NCBI GenBank assembly: GCA_964394585.1
Contig: CAYMYI010000001.1
Coordinates: 66,025-130,024 of the forward strand
DNA: 64,000 nucleotides
DNA from: CAYUJH01 sp964394585
GTDB lineage: Bacteria; Bacteroidota; Bacteroidia; Cytophagales; Flammeovirgaceae
Reading direction: 5' to 3'
In this document: positions 8,363 through 17,956 of the stretch, piece after piece
Layout: every line of letters starts with the position of its first letter
How positions within the stretch are numbered: the stretch's first letter is position 1
Notes under the pieces: model-generated
What the model was told of the DNA's origin: nothing
The model's database searches: none
Seen by the model: the letters and a program-made list of their open reading frames with translations, nothing else
Position numbers and translations under genes: made by a program

Positions 8363-9079
8363 TTAATTAGGCTTTTGTAATAGGTCTATAAATTCGATAG
8401 AAGTTACTTCCATGTTGTGTACCACCTCAGACACTTGGCGTACAAGGAAATTGTAGGCAACATAAGCGATAATTCCTACGAAAAGGCCTCCTGCGGTGGT
8501 AATCATGGCTTCGTAAATACCGGTAGAGAGCAGTTTAGGACTCACGGAACCTTCTTCTTGCGAAATGGCGATAAATGCTTTAATCATACCGATTACCGTT
8601 CCGAAAAAGCCTACCATAGGCGCTGCTCCGGAAATAGTCCCTAAGATTGATATATTTTTTTCAAGGTTGTAGATTTCAATCTTCCCTACATTTTCAATGG
8701 CTACTTCTATGTTTTTGAGGGAAGCCCCAATGTGTGTAAGCCCTGTTTGCAACATTTTTGCCATAGGAGTTTTATTTTCTTCACAAAGGGCTTTTGCCGT
8801 ATTGATATCTCCTTTCAATACTGCTGATTTCACCTTTTCGAGCAATTTATAAGGAGCTGCTTTTGCCCTGCGAATCAGCATAGTACGCTCAAAAAAGACA
8901 TATAAACTAATGCACAATAAGATAAATAAAATCACCATGGTGAACCCTCCTTTCAAGATAATATCAATGAGATATACCTCTTCTTCAGGTAGGCTAGTCA
9001 TGCCTTCTACCGGAGCATTCCCTAGTGAGTCGGTAGGCATTTGGAATAATAAAAATAGCAGCGATATCATGTACGTCAT
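8363..9079 (-). CDS. exbB: MotA/TolQ/ExbB proton channel protein
   Basis: This 238-residue inner-membrane protein has the ExbB arrangement: a first helix (about 42-64, GGFTMVILFILLCISLYVFF), a cytoplasmic helical region, and two C-terminal helices containing the signature TISGAAPMVGFFGTVIGMI and GIYEAMITTAGGLFVGIIAY. It is the pentameric scaffold of the ExbB-ExbD motor. The gene lies 14 nt upstream of exbD and 81 nt downstream of the HU/SPOR gene. That spacing, with exbD and tonB following, suggests one transcription unit. Confidence 0.94.
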   Translation of the reverse strand: MTYMISLLFLLFQMPTDSLGNAPVEGMTSLPEEEVYLIDIILKGGFTMVILFILLCISLYVFFERTMLIRRAKAAPYKLLEKVKSAVLKGDINTAKALCEENKTPMAKMLQTGLTHIGASLKNIEVAIENVGKIEIYNLEKNISILGTISGAAPMVGFFGTVIGMIKAFIAISQEEGSVSPKLLSTGIYEAMITTAGGLFVGIIAYVAYNFLVRQVSEVVHNMEVTSIEFIDLLQKPN

Positions 9080-9160
9080 TTTTAGAGGTTTTTGAAAAAG
9101 AATTTAGTGAATTTCAAAATACAATAGTCTGTTGGGCGTTTCGATTTTTCGAACATCAAT

Positions 9161-10174
9161 TTAGTATTTCAAAGGCCATACACCTTTGTAGTCTTTTTCG
9201 CCAAATTTTACTGCAGCGCTGGTGGCTTCAGAACGAGTCGCATAGTCGCCAATAGAGAGCCTAAATCGGTTATTTGCATTGACTATCTTGGCGGCAGAAT
9301 ATCCTTTATCCTGGGCTTCCTTCAAAGCTTTGCGAGCGCTTTCTTCGTTATTAAAGCTACCGGCAATTAGGTAAAACCGATTTGTTGGTTTCGATACCCA
9401 TATGCTTTCTTCCGTGGGAGTATCTGAAGTAGTTTCGGTGGGGGTTTCTTGCGAATCCGAAACTTGTGAATCCTCTGTTTCGGGTGTATTGGTAGCTACG
9501 TTGGTCGTTTCGCTCGTATTTTCTGCTTCCTGATTGGCGCTATCTTCGGCAGGAGAAGTAGTACTGCTCGTGCGTTCTTGCGGGAACATGGCTTTCAGGT
9601 TTTCGTATGCCGAAGGGTTGTAGAAAAAATAAGCGACGGCAATCGCCAATAATACCAAAGGCGCAATAACCAACCAGGGAATTGCCGCATTAGCAGATTT
9701 TCCCGTGGGTTCATCGTCTATTTCATCGGAAAAGTCATCGGCCTCTTCGGCAGCATTGGGGGCAATAGGGTGTACTTCAAGCTTAGGAAGTCCAAAGTTT
9801 GAGGTATCGGCAATCGTTTCTTCTTTAGGGAAAAACACGAGTTCGCCAGCAATTTTTCTTAGTGCCCCCACCCCTTCAAAAACGGCTTCCCCTTCTTCTA
9901 CCAATTTCCCCTGTAAAGCCTCTACGTATTTTTCGATTTCCACATCAATTTGTGAGGCAAACATTTCATTTTTCTCAAAAATGTAATTGCGTAGTTCCTC
10001 TTTCTGAGCGTCTTTCACTTCAGTAGTAAACATAAGCTTTTCGGTTGGAGGCGATACAATACCCTCACCGAAATCCAATAGCGCTGCTTGTTGTTCTTTA
10101 TAGAACGTCCCTAAATTAGGTATTGCCACACTTCCTTTTTCATCCAGAAGTTCCTTTACATACTGTTCAATCAT
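9161..10174 (-). CDS. HU/CCDC81-like and SPOR domain membrane protein
   Basis: This 337-residue protein opens with an HU-like region of the CCDC81 bacterial type (about 1-125; MIEQYVKELLDEKGSVAIP, NLGTFYKEQ, FEGVGALRKIAGELVFFP). It then has an acidic linker, one transmembrane helix (about 163-186, IPWLVIAPLVLLAIAVAYFF), a Ser/Thr/Glu-rich periplasmic spacer and a C-terminal SPOR domain (about 263-337, NRFYLIAGSFNNEESARKAL). SPOR domains bind denuded septal peptidoglycan. The HU-like part is cytoplasmic and may bind DNA or protein, so the protein could tie the septum to the chromosome; that is inference. It sits in a cluster with a TPR protein, a barrel and TonB/ExbBD. Confidence 0.88.
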   Translation of the reverse strand: MIEQYVKELLDEKGSVAIPNLGTFYKEQQAALLDFGEGIVSPPTEKLMFTTEVKDAQKEELRNYIFEKNEMFASQIDVEIEKYVEALQGKLVEEGEAVFEGVGALRKIAGELVFFPKEETIADTSNFGLPKLEVHPIAPNAAEEADDFSDEIDDEPTGKSANAAIPWLVIAPLVLLAIAVAYFFYNPSAYENLKAMFPQERTSSTTSPAEDSANQEAENTSETTNVATNTPETEDSQVSDSQETPTETTSDTPTEESIWVSKPTNRFYLIAGSFNNEESARKALKEAQDKGYSAAKIVNANNRFRLSIGDYATRSEATSAAVKFGEKDYKGVWPLKY

Positions 10175-10274
10175 CCGATTTTGTGGTAAATTTTAATGGT
10201 GTAATTGCAAGAATGTTAGCGTATATACATGAAAATTAAAAATTTCCATCAACAACTTGTAGAAATTCTACAAT

Positions 10275-11957
10275 TTAGAATGAAAAACTCCCACCTACTA
10301 GTACAGTAAGCCCCCGAACCGGGTAGTGATAATATCGCTGATACTTTTGAGCAAGTAGATTGCGCATCTGCAAAAACACAGCGATATTTTCGTTGATAGC
10401 ATATTCTCCATTCAAGTTAAGGTCAATAATGTCGTCTAACGATTCGGCGCTTTGCGTAACAGGATTAAAAGCTTGGAGACCGTGCATGTGGTACAGATCA
10501 AGCGTTACTTTCACTTTCTCTTGGTAGTGGTATTGCAATAACAACTCCCCATACAACTCAGGTCGATGCCATGCTTCCGCAACGTTATCGTTCAAATTGT
10601 ACTGAAAGTACGACTCGCGCAAAATAGCGCGAAACGATTTCCAATCGGCATGAAACTCCCCAAACACACGCATAGTCCCCACGTTGTCAGGCTCATACAG
10701 CAAAGTGAAGCGCGTAGGGTCGAGGGCATCGTTTACAAAAAAGAAAAGGTTTTTCTGAAGGGCATATCCCCCGCCTAGTTTAAAGCCAACATTATTTACC
10801 GGCGAAATTTGGAGTGCTAATTCCGCATTGAGTGCCTCGTCGGTATGGGCTAGTGGTAAATTGGCTTGTACAAACGCATTCTGTTCGGTAAACCCTCTTA
10901 GGGTTTGCTGGTGCAAATCGCCCAATACAGATAGCTCCACTGCAAAGCGGTTTTCAATCACTTGGTAAGCCGCCTTCAAATGCGGATAGATGTAAATTTC
11001 CTTATCGGTGAACGTGGTATCGCCATTGTAGGCTACGCCTGCGCCTATTTCCAATTGTAGTTTTTCTTTATTGAGTTGAAAAACAGGGCGCGCTTTTAGA
11101 AGATTACGATTTTGCTCGGCAGCATCGGTGCGTTGGTTGGCGATTAGTTCAATGCCAAGTCCGACATTCATTTCCTCGTTCAACTGAAACCCGGGCTTTG
11201 TAAAGATGCGTAAGTTGGTTTCACGTGCTTCGAACCTATCGGAAAAGGTATAAAAATCGATTTCGTTTTTGATGTGGAACGCCGACTCGCCCGCAAACTC
11301 GTGCGAAATACCAGCAATTAACGTGTTGAACGACTGCCGAATACTATCGCGTTCGGGTTCAAAATCAGTAGCTATCGTAACGGTATCCTCATAGCCGTAA
11401 AAGTGTGCACTGCGGTTCTCGTATCCTAATTTCACTCCGAAATTACCTACGTTAGTAAAATACTCTCCAAATGCATCGGCTTGTGTGATGCCGCTCCCCG
11501 AATTGCGCCCGTCCACAGGCCCTAAAAGCGACGAAAAATGATAAAGCCCAACACCCGCCCGAAATGTTTCGCTCTCGCCTAAACTTGCGTACGCATCTAA
11601 AAACGGAGAGATATAATTGCCAATACCTGCCGCCACGTAATAGCGGCTGGGCAAATCGCCAAAAATTCTTCGGGCAGAAGCCGGCGGGATGGTTGGGTCT
11701 AAATCGGCAAGGCTGTAAGGCAAAAGATCTAAGTTATACGTTTGTGCTGTGTTTGCTTTACCTTCCTTCACTTTTTGCATCTGCTCATAAATACGGCTCG
11801 CCATTGGGAGGGTGAGCACGGTCTGTTTTTCGATGAGCACTTCGGCGTCGTCGATATCACTGCTTTCCACTACGAATTCTCCTTGCGCCCATGCAGTGGT
11901 ATATCCTGCAATTCCAAGAATAATTATAGAGATACTATAAAAAATTTTTCTATTCAT
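10275..11957 (-). CDS. TonB-dependent-receptor-like outer-membrane barrel
   Basis: This 560-residue protein has a signal peptide (about 1-24, ending TTAWAQ) and, after about 80 residues, a long series of amphipathic strands (YYVAAGIGNYISPFLDAYASL, FRAGVGLYHFSSL, NFGVKLGYENRSAHFYGY), ending in YPVRGLTVLVGGSFSF, a typical C-terminal barrel strand with terminal Phe. It lacks the N-terminal plug region of a true TonB receptor, so substrate uptake is not shown. It starts 12 nt after the giant TPR gene and lies upstream of the HU/SPOR and exbBD-tonB genes, which suggests a dedicated envelope complex. Its specific function is unknown. Confidence 0.8.
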   Translation of the reverse strand: MNRKIFYSISIIILGIAGYTTAWAQGEFVVESSDIDDAEVLIEKQTVLTLPMASRIYEQMQKVKEGKANTAQTYNLDLLPYSLADLDPTIPPASARRIFGDLPSRYYVAAGIGNYISPFLDAYASLGESETFRAGVGLYHFSSLLGPVDGRNSGSGITQADAFGEYFTNVGNFGVKLGYENRSAHFYGYEDTVTIATDFEPERDSIRQSFNTLIAGISHEFAGESAFHIKNEIDFYTFSDRFEARETNLRIFTKPGFQLNEEMNVGLGIELIANQRTDAAEQNRNLLKARPVFQLNKEKLQLEIGAGVAYNGDTTFTDKEIYIYPHLKAAYQVIENRFAVELSVLGDLHQQTLRGFTEQNAFVQANLPLAHTDEALNAELALQISPVNNVGFKLGGGYALQKNLFFFVNDALDPTRFTLLYEPDNVGTMRVFGEFHADWKSFRAILRESYFQYNLNDNVAEAWHRPELYGELLLQYHYQEKVKVTLDLYHMHGLQAFNPVTQSAESLDDIIDLNLNGEYAINENIAVFLQMRNLLAQKYQRYYHYPVRGLTVLVGGSFSF

Positions 11958-11969
11958 TTTAATCGTAGT

Positions 11970-14915
11970 TTATAAGTTTTTTAATCGCTCTTTTGCTTGG
12001 GCAACTACTGCGGGATCTTTGCTATTTTCCACAATAGAATTTAGCGTGGCTTTCGCCTGGAAAGTATTGCCCAAATCGGTATAATTATCGGCGATGAGTA
12101 AAAATGCTTCGTATACCCATTTGAGGTATCCTTCGTAATTTTTTCGCACATTAATGAGCGCTTGAGTGCTTTCTTCGTAAAGCCCTTGTTTGCGCAATGC
12201 CAGCCCTATGTAATATTGCGCTTGTGCGCCGTTTTCATCTTGGGCGGTTTGGGTTGTGCGCTGCAACTGCACAATCGCCTCGGCGAAACGGTCTTGGGCA
12301 TATAATACTTTACCGAGGTAGAGTTGAGCTCCGGTTTTATATTTCACAATATTTTCGTCGAGGATTCTGCGGGCATAAATCTGTACGGCTTCATAGTCTT
12401 CTATTTCGTAGTAAGAGCGCATCAGCCCATCGAGCGATGCCTCTAAATAGCGTTTCTGTTCGGTTAAGTTGGGTAAATCGAGATAATAACTAATCGCTTT
12501 CGAATAGTTTTTTATTTCGAATTCTAAGTTTGCCAAATTCCGGACGGCACGAGCCTTAAAATCGCCCTGTACAAACTCATAACTTTCTATCGCTTTTTGT
12601 TTCTCTCCTAAAATCTCATAACAATACCCAAGCATATAGTAAGCGTCATCGGCATAACGTGTTTTTTCAGCTTTTAAAATAAATGATTTTAAAGAGATGA
12701 TTGCCCTTTCGTATTGCCCGTTATTAAATGGAATTTTAGCTAATTCAAATTCTTGCGCTAAGGTAGCTGTACTCGCCGGATTTGCCTCTTTAAAAATTCG
12801 TAAGTAGGTGTTTAGATCGTTTACGGCGTATCCTTTCGCATTTATTTCTTGTAGCGATTGAATGGCACTTTCTGCCATTTTATGCTTGGGGTTCGTATCC
12901 AGAATTTTTTTGTAATCTGCCACTGCATTGGCAGGTTGCTCAATCATGGTATATGCCAATGCCCGCCGTGCGTAGGCATACAATAATAAGTTACTTTCCG
13001 GATGCTCGTTAATTAGCTTGCTGAACCACTCAATGGAGGCTTCACGGCGTCCGTTTTCAAAGTAGATCTGCGCTTTTTCGAACAAGGCGTTATCGCGGTG
13101 TTTCGAGTCGGGGAAATCGTTAATTACCCGATCGAGGGAAATATTCGCATCGTTTAAGCGCCCGTAGGCTTTGTAAGTTACCCCTTTTTGGTAATGGATA
13201 TAGCTCGAAAGCGACGACTCGCTTTGCAAAGCAGCATTGTACACATTTAGTGCGTTTTCGTAGTTTTTTCCCACATAATAGCAATCGGCAAGTCGCACAA
13301 GGGCATCAAGCTTTTTATCGCGGTTGGTATCGCGCGATTCCTGTATATACGAACGGAAAAAGGGAATCGCTTGCTCATATTGCTGCGTGTTATAATACGA
13401 ATACCCCAAGCCGTATAGGGCTTTATCGTATTGTAAGGTATTTTTCTTTACTAATTGATAGAAAAGTAATGCGGTGTCGTATCGGTTGGCAAACGAATAA
13501 ATCTCCCCTAACCAATAATAGGATAGGTTGGTAAATTCTTCGTCCATAGGGTACCGTAGAGCCTCTTTGAGCATGTTTGCCGCTTCGCGAAATTCTAAAT
13601 CGCCATAATGTTGTACGGCTTTATTATATGCTATGCGCTGATAGGCTGCTTTAATTTTATCGCTTTTAGGATTGATTTGCCGAATCCCTTGCAAGGCTTT
13701 GGTGTAATCGCCGGTTTGCGTGTAGGCTTCCGTGGAAAACGAATAGATTTCTTGCAGATGTTCGCCTCGGGGAAATGTTTTTTCGTAGTATTCAGCACCT
13801 TCAATTACACGGCTAAAATACTCTAAATCGAAATTTACTTTTACATAGTAATATCCCCCTTTTTCTTGCATGCGAGGCTCGTAAGTAAGCCTGCGGCATT
13901 TATCGAATGCAGCAATTGCCAATTGCTTTTCCCCAAGGCTAATATAGCTAATCCCCAAATGATACCCCGATACTTGCGCGAGGGTATCGGCACCGTCGGC
14001 AGCAATACTCAAATATTTGACGGCTTGCTGGCGCTGGTCGGTTTTAAAATAGGAATACCCTAAGCGATAGTTAACTCCTCTGCCCGATTGTTTCGGATAG
14101 AGTTTCACATACGGTTCCATGTAGCGGATGGCATTTTCATAATCTTTTTTATCGAAGTAACATTCCCCTGCCAAAAGGCTCAATTCTTCAGGGATTACTT
14201 CCCCCTGGCTTTCAAGTTCTTGGACAAAAAACAGCACCTCGTCGTACTTTTTTTGGCGGTAAAAAATGGTTGCCCGCAAAATATTGCTTTCGGTGCGAAA
14301 TGCCCGTCCCCTGCCGGCTACTTCTAAATCTTTGAGGGCGAGTTCGTTATTCCCTTCCTGATAGGCAATGTGCCCAGCGTAATAGCTTGCCATTTCGGCA
14401 TAGGCATGGTTCCCTCCTTTCACTAGATTTAAAATGGGTTTGGCTTGCGCATAGCGATTTAGGTGAAAATATGCATACCCCAATTGGAACGATGCCTTCA
14501 AATCGGCATCGGTTACTACGTTGGTAATGTTGGCTTTTTCTAAATAATCAATCGTTTGGCGGTAGTTGCCTTTGTTGTAGTAGTAGTTGCCCAGCCGGTA
14601 ATAGGCTTGCCTCGATTGCGGATGTGCTGGGTTCGCTTGGGTAAGCTCGGTCAGTTGGGTAATCCCGTCGGGGTTTTGTAACTCCAAGGCACAGAAAGCT
14701 GCATAAAATTGGGCTTCGGTAGCACGGGGTGGCGTCGGGTTTTGAGCGATATAGCGATTAAATTTTCGGTAAGCGCCAGTGTATTGCCGTTTGTCGTACA
14801 GGTTGAGGGCATTGCGAAACAGCACATCTTCGGCTGTTTCTGCAAGTGTATTTTGCCCCTGCACCATCATGGCATACATACTCGTGATAAAAAGCAATAG
14901 AATACGTTTTTGCAT
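11970..14915 (-). CDS. Giant tetratricopeptide-repeat protein
   Basis: This 981-residue protein has a Sec signal peptide (about 1-20, MYAMMVQG then Q) followed almost entirely by TPR-type helical hairpins, with many units of the form LGYAYFHLNRYAQAKPIL, YYWLGEIYSFANRYDTALLF, LGYSYYNTQQYEQAIPFF and MLGYCYEILGEKQKAIESYE. I estimate at least 20 repeats. TPR arrays are protein-binding scaffolds, and this one would be periplasmic or attached to the outer membrane. It is the first gene of the leftward cluster that ends with tonB, 12 nt before the barrel gene, so the barrel is its likely partner. No catalytic motif is seen. Confidence 0.9.
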   Translation of the reverse strand: MQKRILLLFITSMYAMMVQGQNTLAETAEDVLFRNALNLYDKRQYTGAYRKFNRYIAQNPTPPRATEAQFYAAFCALELQNPDGITQLTELTQANPAHPQSRQAYYRLGNYYYNKGNYRQTIDYLEKANITNVVTDADLKASFQLGYAYFHLNRYAQAKPILNLVKGGNHAYAEMASYYAGHIAYQEGNNELALKDLEVAGRGRAFRTESNILRATIFYRQKKYDEVLFFVQELESQGEVIPEELSLLAGECYFDKKDYENAIRYMEPYVKLYPKQSGRGVNYRLGYSYFKTDQRQQAVKYLSIAADGADTLAQVSGYHLGISYISLGEKQLAIAAFDKCRRLTYEPRMQEKGGYYYVKVNFDLEYFSRVIEGAEYYEKTFPRGEHLQEIYSFSTEAYTQTGDYTKALQGIRQINPKSDKIKAAYQRIAYNKAVQHYGDLEFREAANMLKEALRYPMDEEFTNLSYYWLGEIYSFANRYDTALLFYQLVKKNTLQYDKALYGLGYSYYNTQQYEQAIPFFRSYIQESRDTNRDKKLDALVRLADCYYVGKNYENALNVYNAALQSESSLSSYIHYQKGVTYKAYGRLNDANISLDRVINDFPDSKHRDNALFEKAQIYFENGRREASIEWFSKLINEHPESNLLLYAYARRALAYTMIEQPANAVADYKKILDTNPKHKMAESAIQSLQEINAKGYAVNDLNTYLRIFKEANPASTATLAQEFELAKIPFNNGQYERAIISLKSFILKAEKTRYADDAYYMLGYCYEILGEKQKAIESYEFVQGDFKARAVRNLANLEFEIKNYSKAISYYLDLPNLTEQKRYLEASLDGLMRSYYEIEDYEAVQIYARRILDENIVKYKTGAQLYLGKVLYAQDRFAEAIVQLQRTTQTAQDENGAQAQYYIGLALRKQGLYEESTQALINVRKNYEGYLKWVYEAFLLIADNYTDLGNTFQAKATLNSIVENSKDPAVVAQAKERLKNL

Positions 14916-15001
14916 GGATTCTTTGGGTATTTTGACGATAGTTTTTGAATGTTGCGCAAATGCTTTTGTGGTGCTTTACGCGCGAACGCACCAATTTAAT
15001 A

Positions 15002-15031
15002 GAAAAAAGCCTTGAAATACCAAATTTCAAG
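15002..15031 (-). terminator. Terminator of the LysM gene
   Basis: On the minus strand the arms CTTGAAA and TTTCAAG (15025-15031 and 15011-15017) form a 7-bp stem followed by GC and six T. It lies about 77 nt beyond the stop of the LysM gene and before the TPR gene. Confidence 0.65.
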
Positions 15032-15107
15032 ACTTATACCATACGTGCTTTTGCCAAGAAAGATTAATTTATAAATCAATTACTGGGTTTCTGAATCAAA
15101 AAAACAC

Positions 15108-17735
15108 TCAGGCGATAAACTTAGAGAGATCTGTATCACCTTTTTGCGCACTGAGGCTACTTGCCAAGAAATTGCTCCCGCGCTTGGCTATCCGGTCATC
15201 CAATGCACCAGCATCTTGCACAATAGCTTCTATAACCTGCACCTCGTCGATGGATTTGAGAAGTTCAGGGGTATCGAGCCGATTGGCAAGGGCTACTTTT
15301 TCAATCGCCGCTCGGAAGACTTCTCGCGTACGGTTCACCCATTGGTTTACCGTTAGGTCAATCATCAGCCCTAAGCCCATAGGCGAGCAGATAATTTCGG
15401 TGAGCGGAATTTGTTGCAATGCCATATTCCCCGCGTTAATATCAGTTTTTATTTTTAACGCAGGTTTCACGTAGCCTTCTACCGCCGCTTCAATTTGGCA
15501 AGCAATGAACTCTAGTCGATGCCCTGCCCGAATAAACGGCCCATACAACTCTTTATCGAGCGCAATTGCTTTTTCGGCAGCTTCTCCGGTTTTTTCAAAG
15601 TTGCCATCGGTATTGTACAAATCGAATACTTTGAGTTCTCCGGCTACAATTTTATTCCCGCTATAAATAGGGTCAACATCGATACCACATTCGCAGAAGT
15701 ACTCTTCGAACAACTTAGGCTGGCGTGCTTTCATCAGTGCCATTACAGCGCCCAAACCGCCGCCTGCTCCTGCAAATTGAATGAATCCATACGAGAAAAT
15801 CGCTTTATCAAAGGTGTTGATTGCATCGAAATTACCCTCGTGTGCCGAAACGTACTGCACAGCTTTTGCCAGGGTTTCATCGAGCCCTAAGTTAGTGAAT
15901 AACTCTAAGGGGATTTCGGGGTTCGCAGTCCCTTTGAACGATACTCCGCGGTAATCGACGGTATGGCGGCTCACATGAAAATTATTGAATTTAGAAGCTA
16001 TCTTTTCTCGCTTTTCGTAGGGGTGCGGTACAGTAAGGGTATACTCGGTGTACTCTTCTAACAGTTTATACGTGAGGTCGCCAGGGCTAACCACACCTCG
16101 GTGGTAGCTTACCCCATCGAGCAGGTCGTGCCGTTTGGGTTCTTCCATCCAAAAATCTACTTTAAAATAGTTTTGAAGTGCTTCGATGGCAGCAATAGTT
16201 TTAGGAATGCTCCCCGACCATAGCGGCCGGGTGCCTAGCTTTTCTTGCAGTTCAAAGGGATCTTCTCCGTGCGCTTCAGGCAAAAAGGAAAGTTGCATCA
16301 ACCGATTTTGAACGTTGTCAACATCGGCGGGGTACATCCGTTCTACATTGCCTACAGCACCTTTCAATCCGTACTCGAATACTTCTTCGCCGTTTACATA
16401 ACTCAAATCGAAATCGCGACGCGCCTTGCGGATTTTTCGCGCTGTTTTTTTGAGGTGTTTAGGAATAGGGATTTGGTTAGGTTTGGGGATATCAAGCCGA
16501 TCGCCTACGTTGATGCGCGTATTCTCCAAATCGTTATACTCCATGATTTCTTCGACCGATACGTTGTGCATCCGAGCAATTTTCGACAGCCAATCGCCTT
16601 TTTTCACAATGTATCGCTTGGTTTTCCGTTTTTGGTTGTTTTCAGGAGCTTCCGGCTCCGTTTCAGGAGTGGAGGCACCTTCAGGGCGAATGCGTAATTT
16701 CTGCCCAGGGTAAATGGTGGCTTGTGCCGAAAGCCCATTCAAAGTAAGCAGTTCTTGCCGGCTGATGCTGAACTTGTTCGAAATCGCAAACAAAGAATCG
16801 CCACGCTGTACAGTATAAAATGTTGGTGCTTCAGATTCCGAGGCGGGAGAAGGCGCAGCCCCCTCTCGAATCAACAAACGCTGCCCGGGAAATATCGTAG
16901 CCTGCGGAGCGAGTTGGTTCAGTTCGCGCAATTGCTGAATGGAAAGTCCATGTTTCTGAGCAATGCCAAATAACGAGTCGCCTCGTTGCACCACGTAATA
17001 TTCAGGCGTTTCAGGTTCGTGTTTTTCTGTTGGCATATCTTCGGGAGCTCGAACATCGGCGGGATCTGCCACTGCTAAGGTTTGCCCAGGTGTTAGGTAA
17101 CTGCCCTGCGCTAGTGTGTTCCACTCCATTAGTTGCTTTGCCGTTACGCCGTGCTTCACAGCAATGCCGTACAACGAATCTCCTGGTTTCACGATATAGG
17201 TTTTCGCAGCATTTTGCACCGCTTCAGGGGCAGGCAAAGGTTTCACACGCAAAGTTTGACCGGGATAAATAGATGCCTCCATACCTAAGCCGTTCATTTC
17301 GAGTAGCTCGTTGAGTCTAATTCCAAATTGGTTGGCAATCCGCAGTAAGGAGTCGCCGCGTTGTACCACGTATTCTTCTTGAGAAGAACGCCGTACTGCT
17401 GCCTCTCCTGCCGGGGCAGGCTTACTACGCACAATGAGTTGCTGACCAGGGAAAATCGCCGTATCTGCTTCAAGGTTGTTAAGCTTGCGCAGTTTTTCCA
17501 CCGATACTAAAAACCGATTAGCAATAGTAAAAAGTGAATCGCCTCGTGTAACGGTGTACACTTCGTGCTGCAATTCTTCCATCACCTCTGGTTCTTTGCG
17601 TACCGTAAGCACTTGTCCTACTTTCAGGGAGTCGTTACTTGTCAAATCGTTAAGGGTTCGCAACTCTCCTACCGTTAAGTTGTATTGTCGAGCAATTCTA
17701 AACAGGGTTTCTCCTCGTTGAACGGTGTGTGTCAT
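15108..17735 (-). CDS. Seven-LysM protein with lysozyme-like C-terminal domain
   Basis: This 875-residue protein starts directly with a LysM module (MTHTVQRGETLFRIARQYNL), and seven LysM modules follow one another up to about residue 430, each with a (V/I)xxGDSL...PGQ pattern. LysM binds N-acetylglucosamine glycans such as peptidoglycan. The remaining 440 residues include AVQYVSAHEGNFDAI (Glu near 633) and SYGFIQFAG (near 653), resembling the catalytic Glu and GLMQ-type motif of lysozyme or lytic-transglycosylase folds. No signal peptide or membrane segment is visible, so export is unexplained. The gene is monocistronic with its own terminator. Enzymatic activity is inference. Confidence 0.8.
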   Translation of the reverse strand: MTHTVQRGETLFRIARQYNLTVGELRTLNDLTSNDSLKVGQVLTVRKEPEVMEELQHEVYTVTRGDSLFTIANRFLVSVEKLRKLNNLEADTAIFPGQQLIVRSKPAPAGEAAVRRSSQEEYVVQRGDSLLRIANQFGIRLNELLEMNGLGMEASIYPGQTLRVKPLPAPEAVQNAAKTYIVKPGDSLYGIAVKHGVTAKQLMEWNTLAQGSYLTPGQTLAVADPADVRAPEDMPTEKHEPETPEYYVVQRGDSLFGIAQKHGLSIQQLRELNQLAPQATIFPGQRLLIREGAAPSPASESEAPTFYTVQRGDSLFAISNKFSISRQELLTLNGLSAQATIYPGQKLRIRPEGASTPETEPEAPENNQKRKTKRYIVKKGDWLSKIARMHNVSVEEIMEYNDLENTRINVGDRLDIPKPNQIPIPKHLKKTARKIRKARRDFDLSYVNGEEVFEYGLKGAVGNVERMYPADVDNVQNRLMQLSFLPEAHGEDPFELQEKLGTRPLWSGSIPKTIAAIEALQNYFKVDFWMEEPKRHDLLDGVSYHRGVVSPGDLTYKLLEEYTEYTLTVPHPYEKREKIASKFNNFHVSRHTVDYRGVSFKGTANPEIPLELFTNLGLDETLAKAVQYVSAHEGNFDAINTFDKAIFSYGFIQFAGAGGGLGAVMALMKARQPKLFEEYFCECGIDVDPIYSGNKIVAGELKVFDLYNTDGNFEKTGEAAEKAIALDKELYGPFIRAGHRLEFIACQIEAAVEGYVKPALKIKTDINAGNMALQQIPLTEIICSPMGLGLMIDLTVNQWVNRTREVFRAAIEKVALANRLDTPELLKSIDEVQVIEAIVQDAGALDDRIAKRGSNFLASSLSAQKGDTDLSKFIA

Positions 17736-17956
17736 ATGATTTTTTTGAAGTTAAGTTCAGTACTTGGTTACTATGAGAGGACTTCCAGCATACGGCGCGT
17801 GGGAAATTCTGTCATAAATTAGAAAAAAAAGTGGATACGTCCTTATCTCAGCAAGCGAATGCCACGAGCCTTCTACAAAACTTTCCTTTACAAGTACCTC
17901 TGCACACGATGTAAAATTTCATAGATTCGAAAACATATTTTTAAAAAAGATATACC

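Noticed and set aside
15108..17735. Part of a phage or contractile injection cluster
   Set aside because: LysM proteins occur there, but neighbouring genes are ordinary envelope and metabolic genes with no tail, sheath or baseplate proteins.
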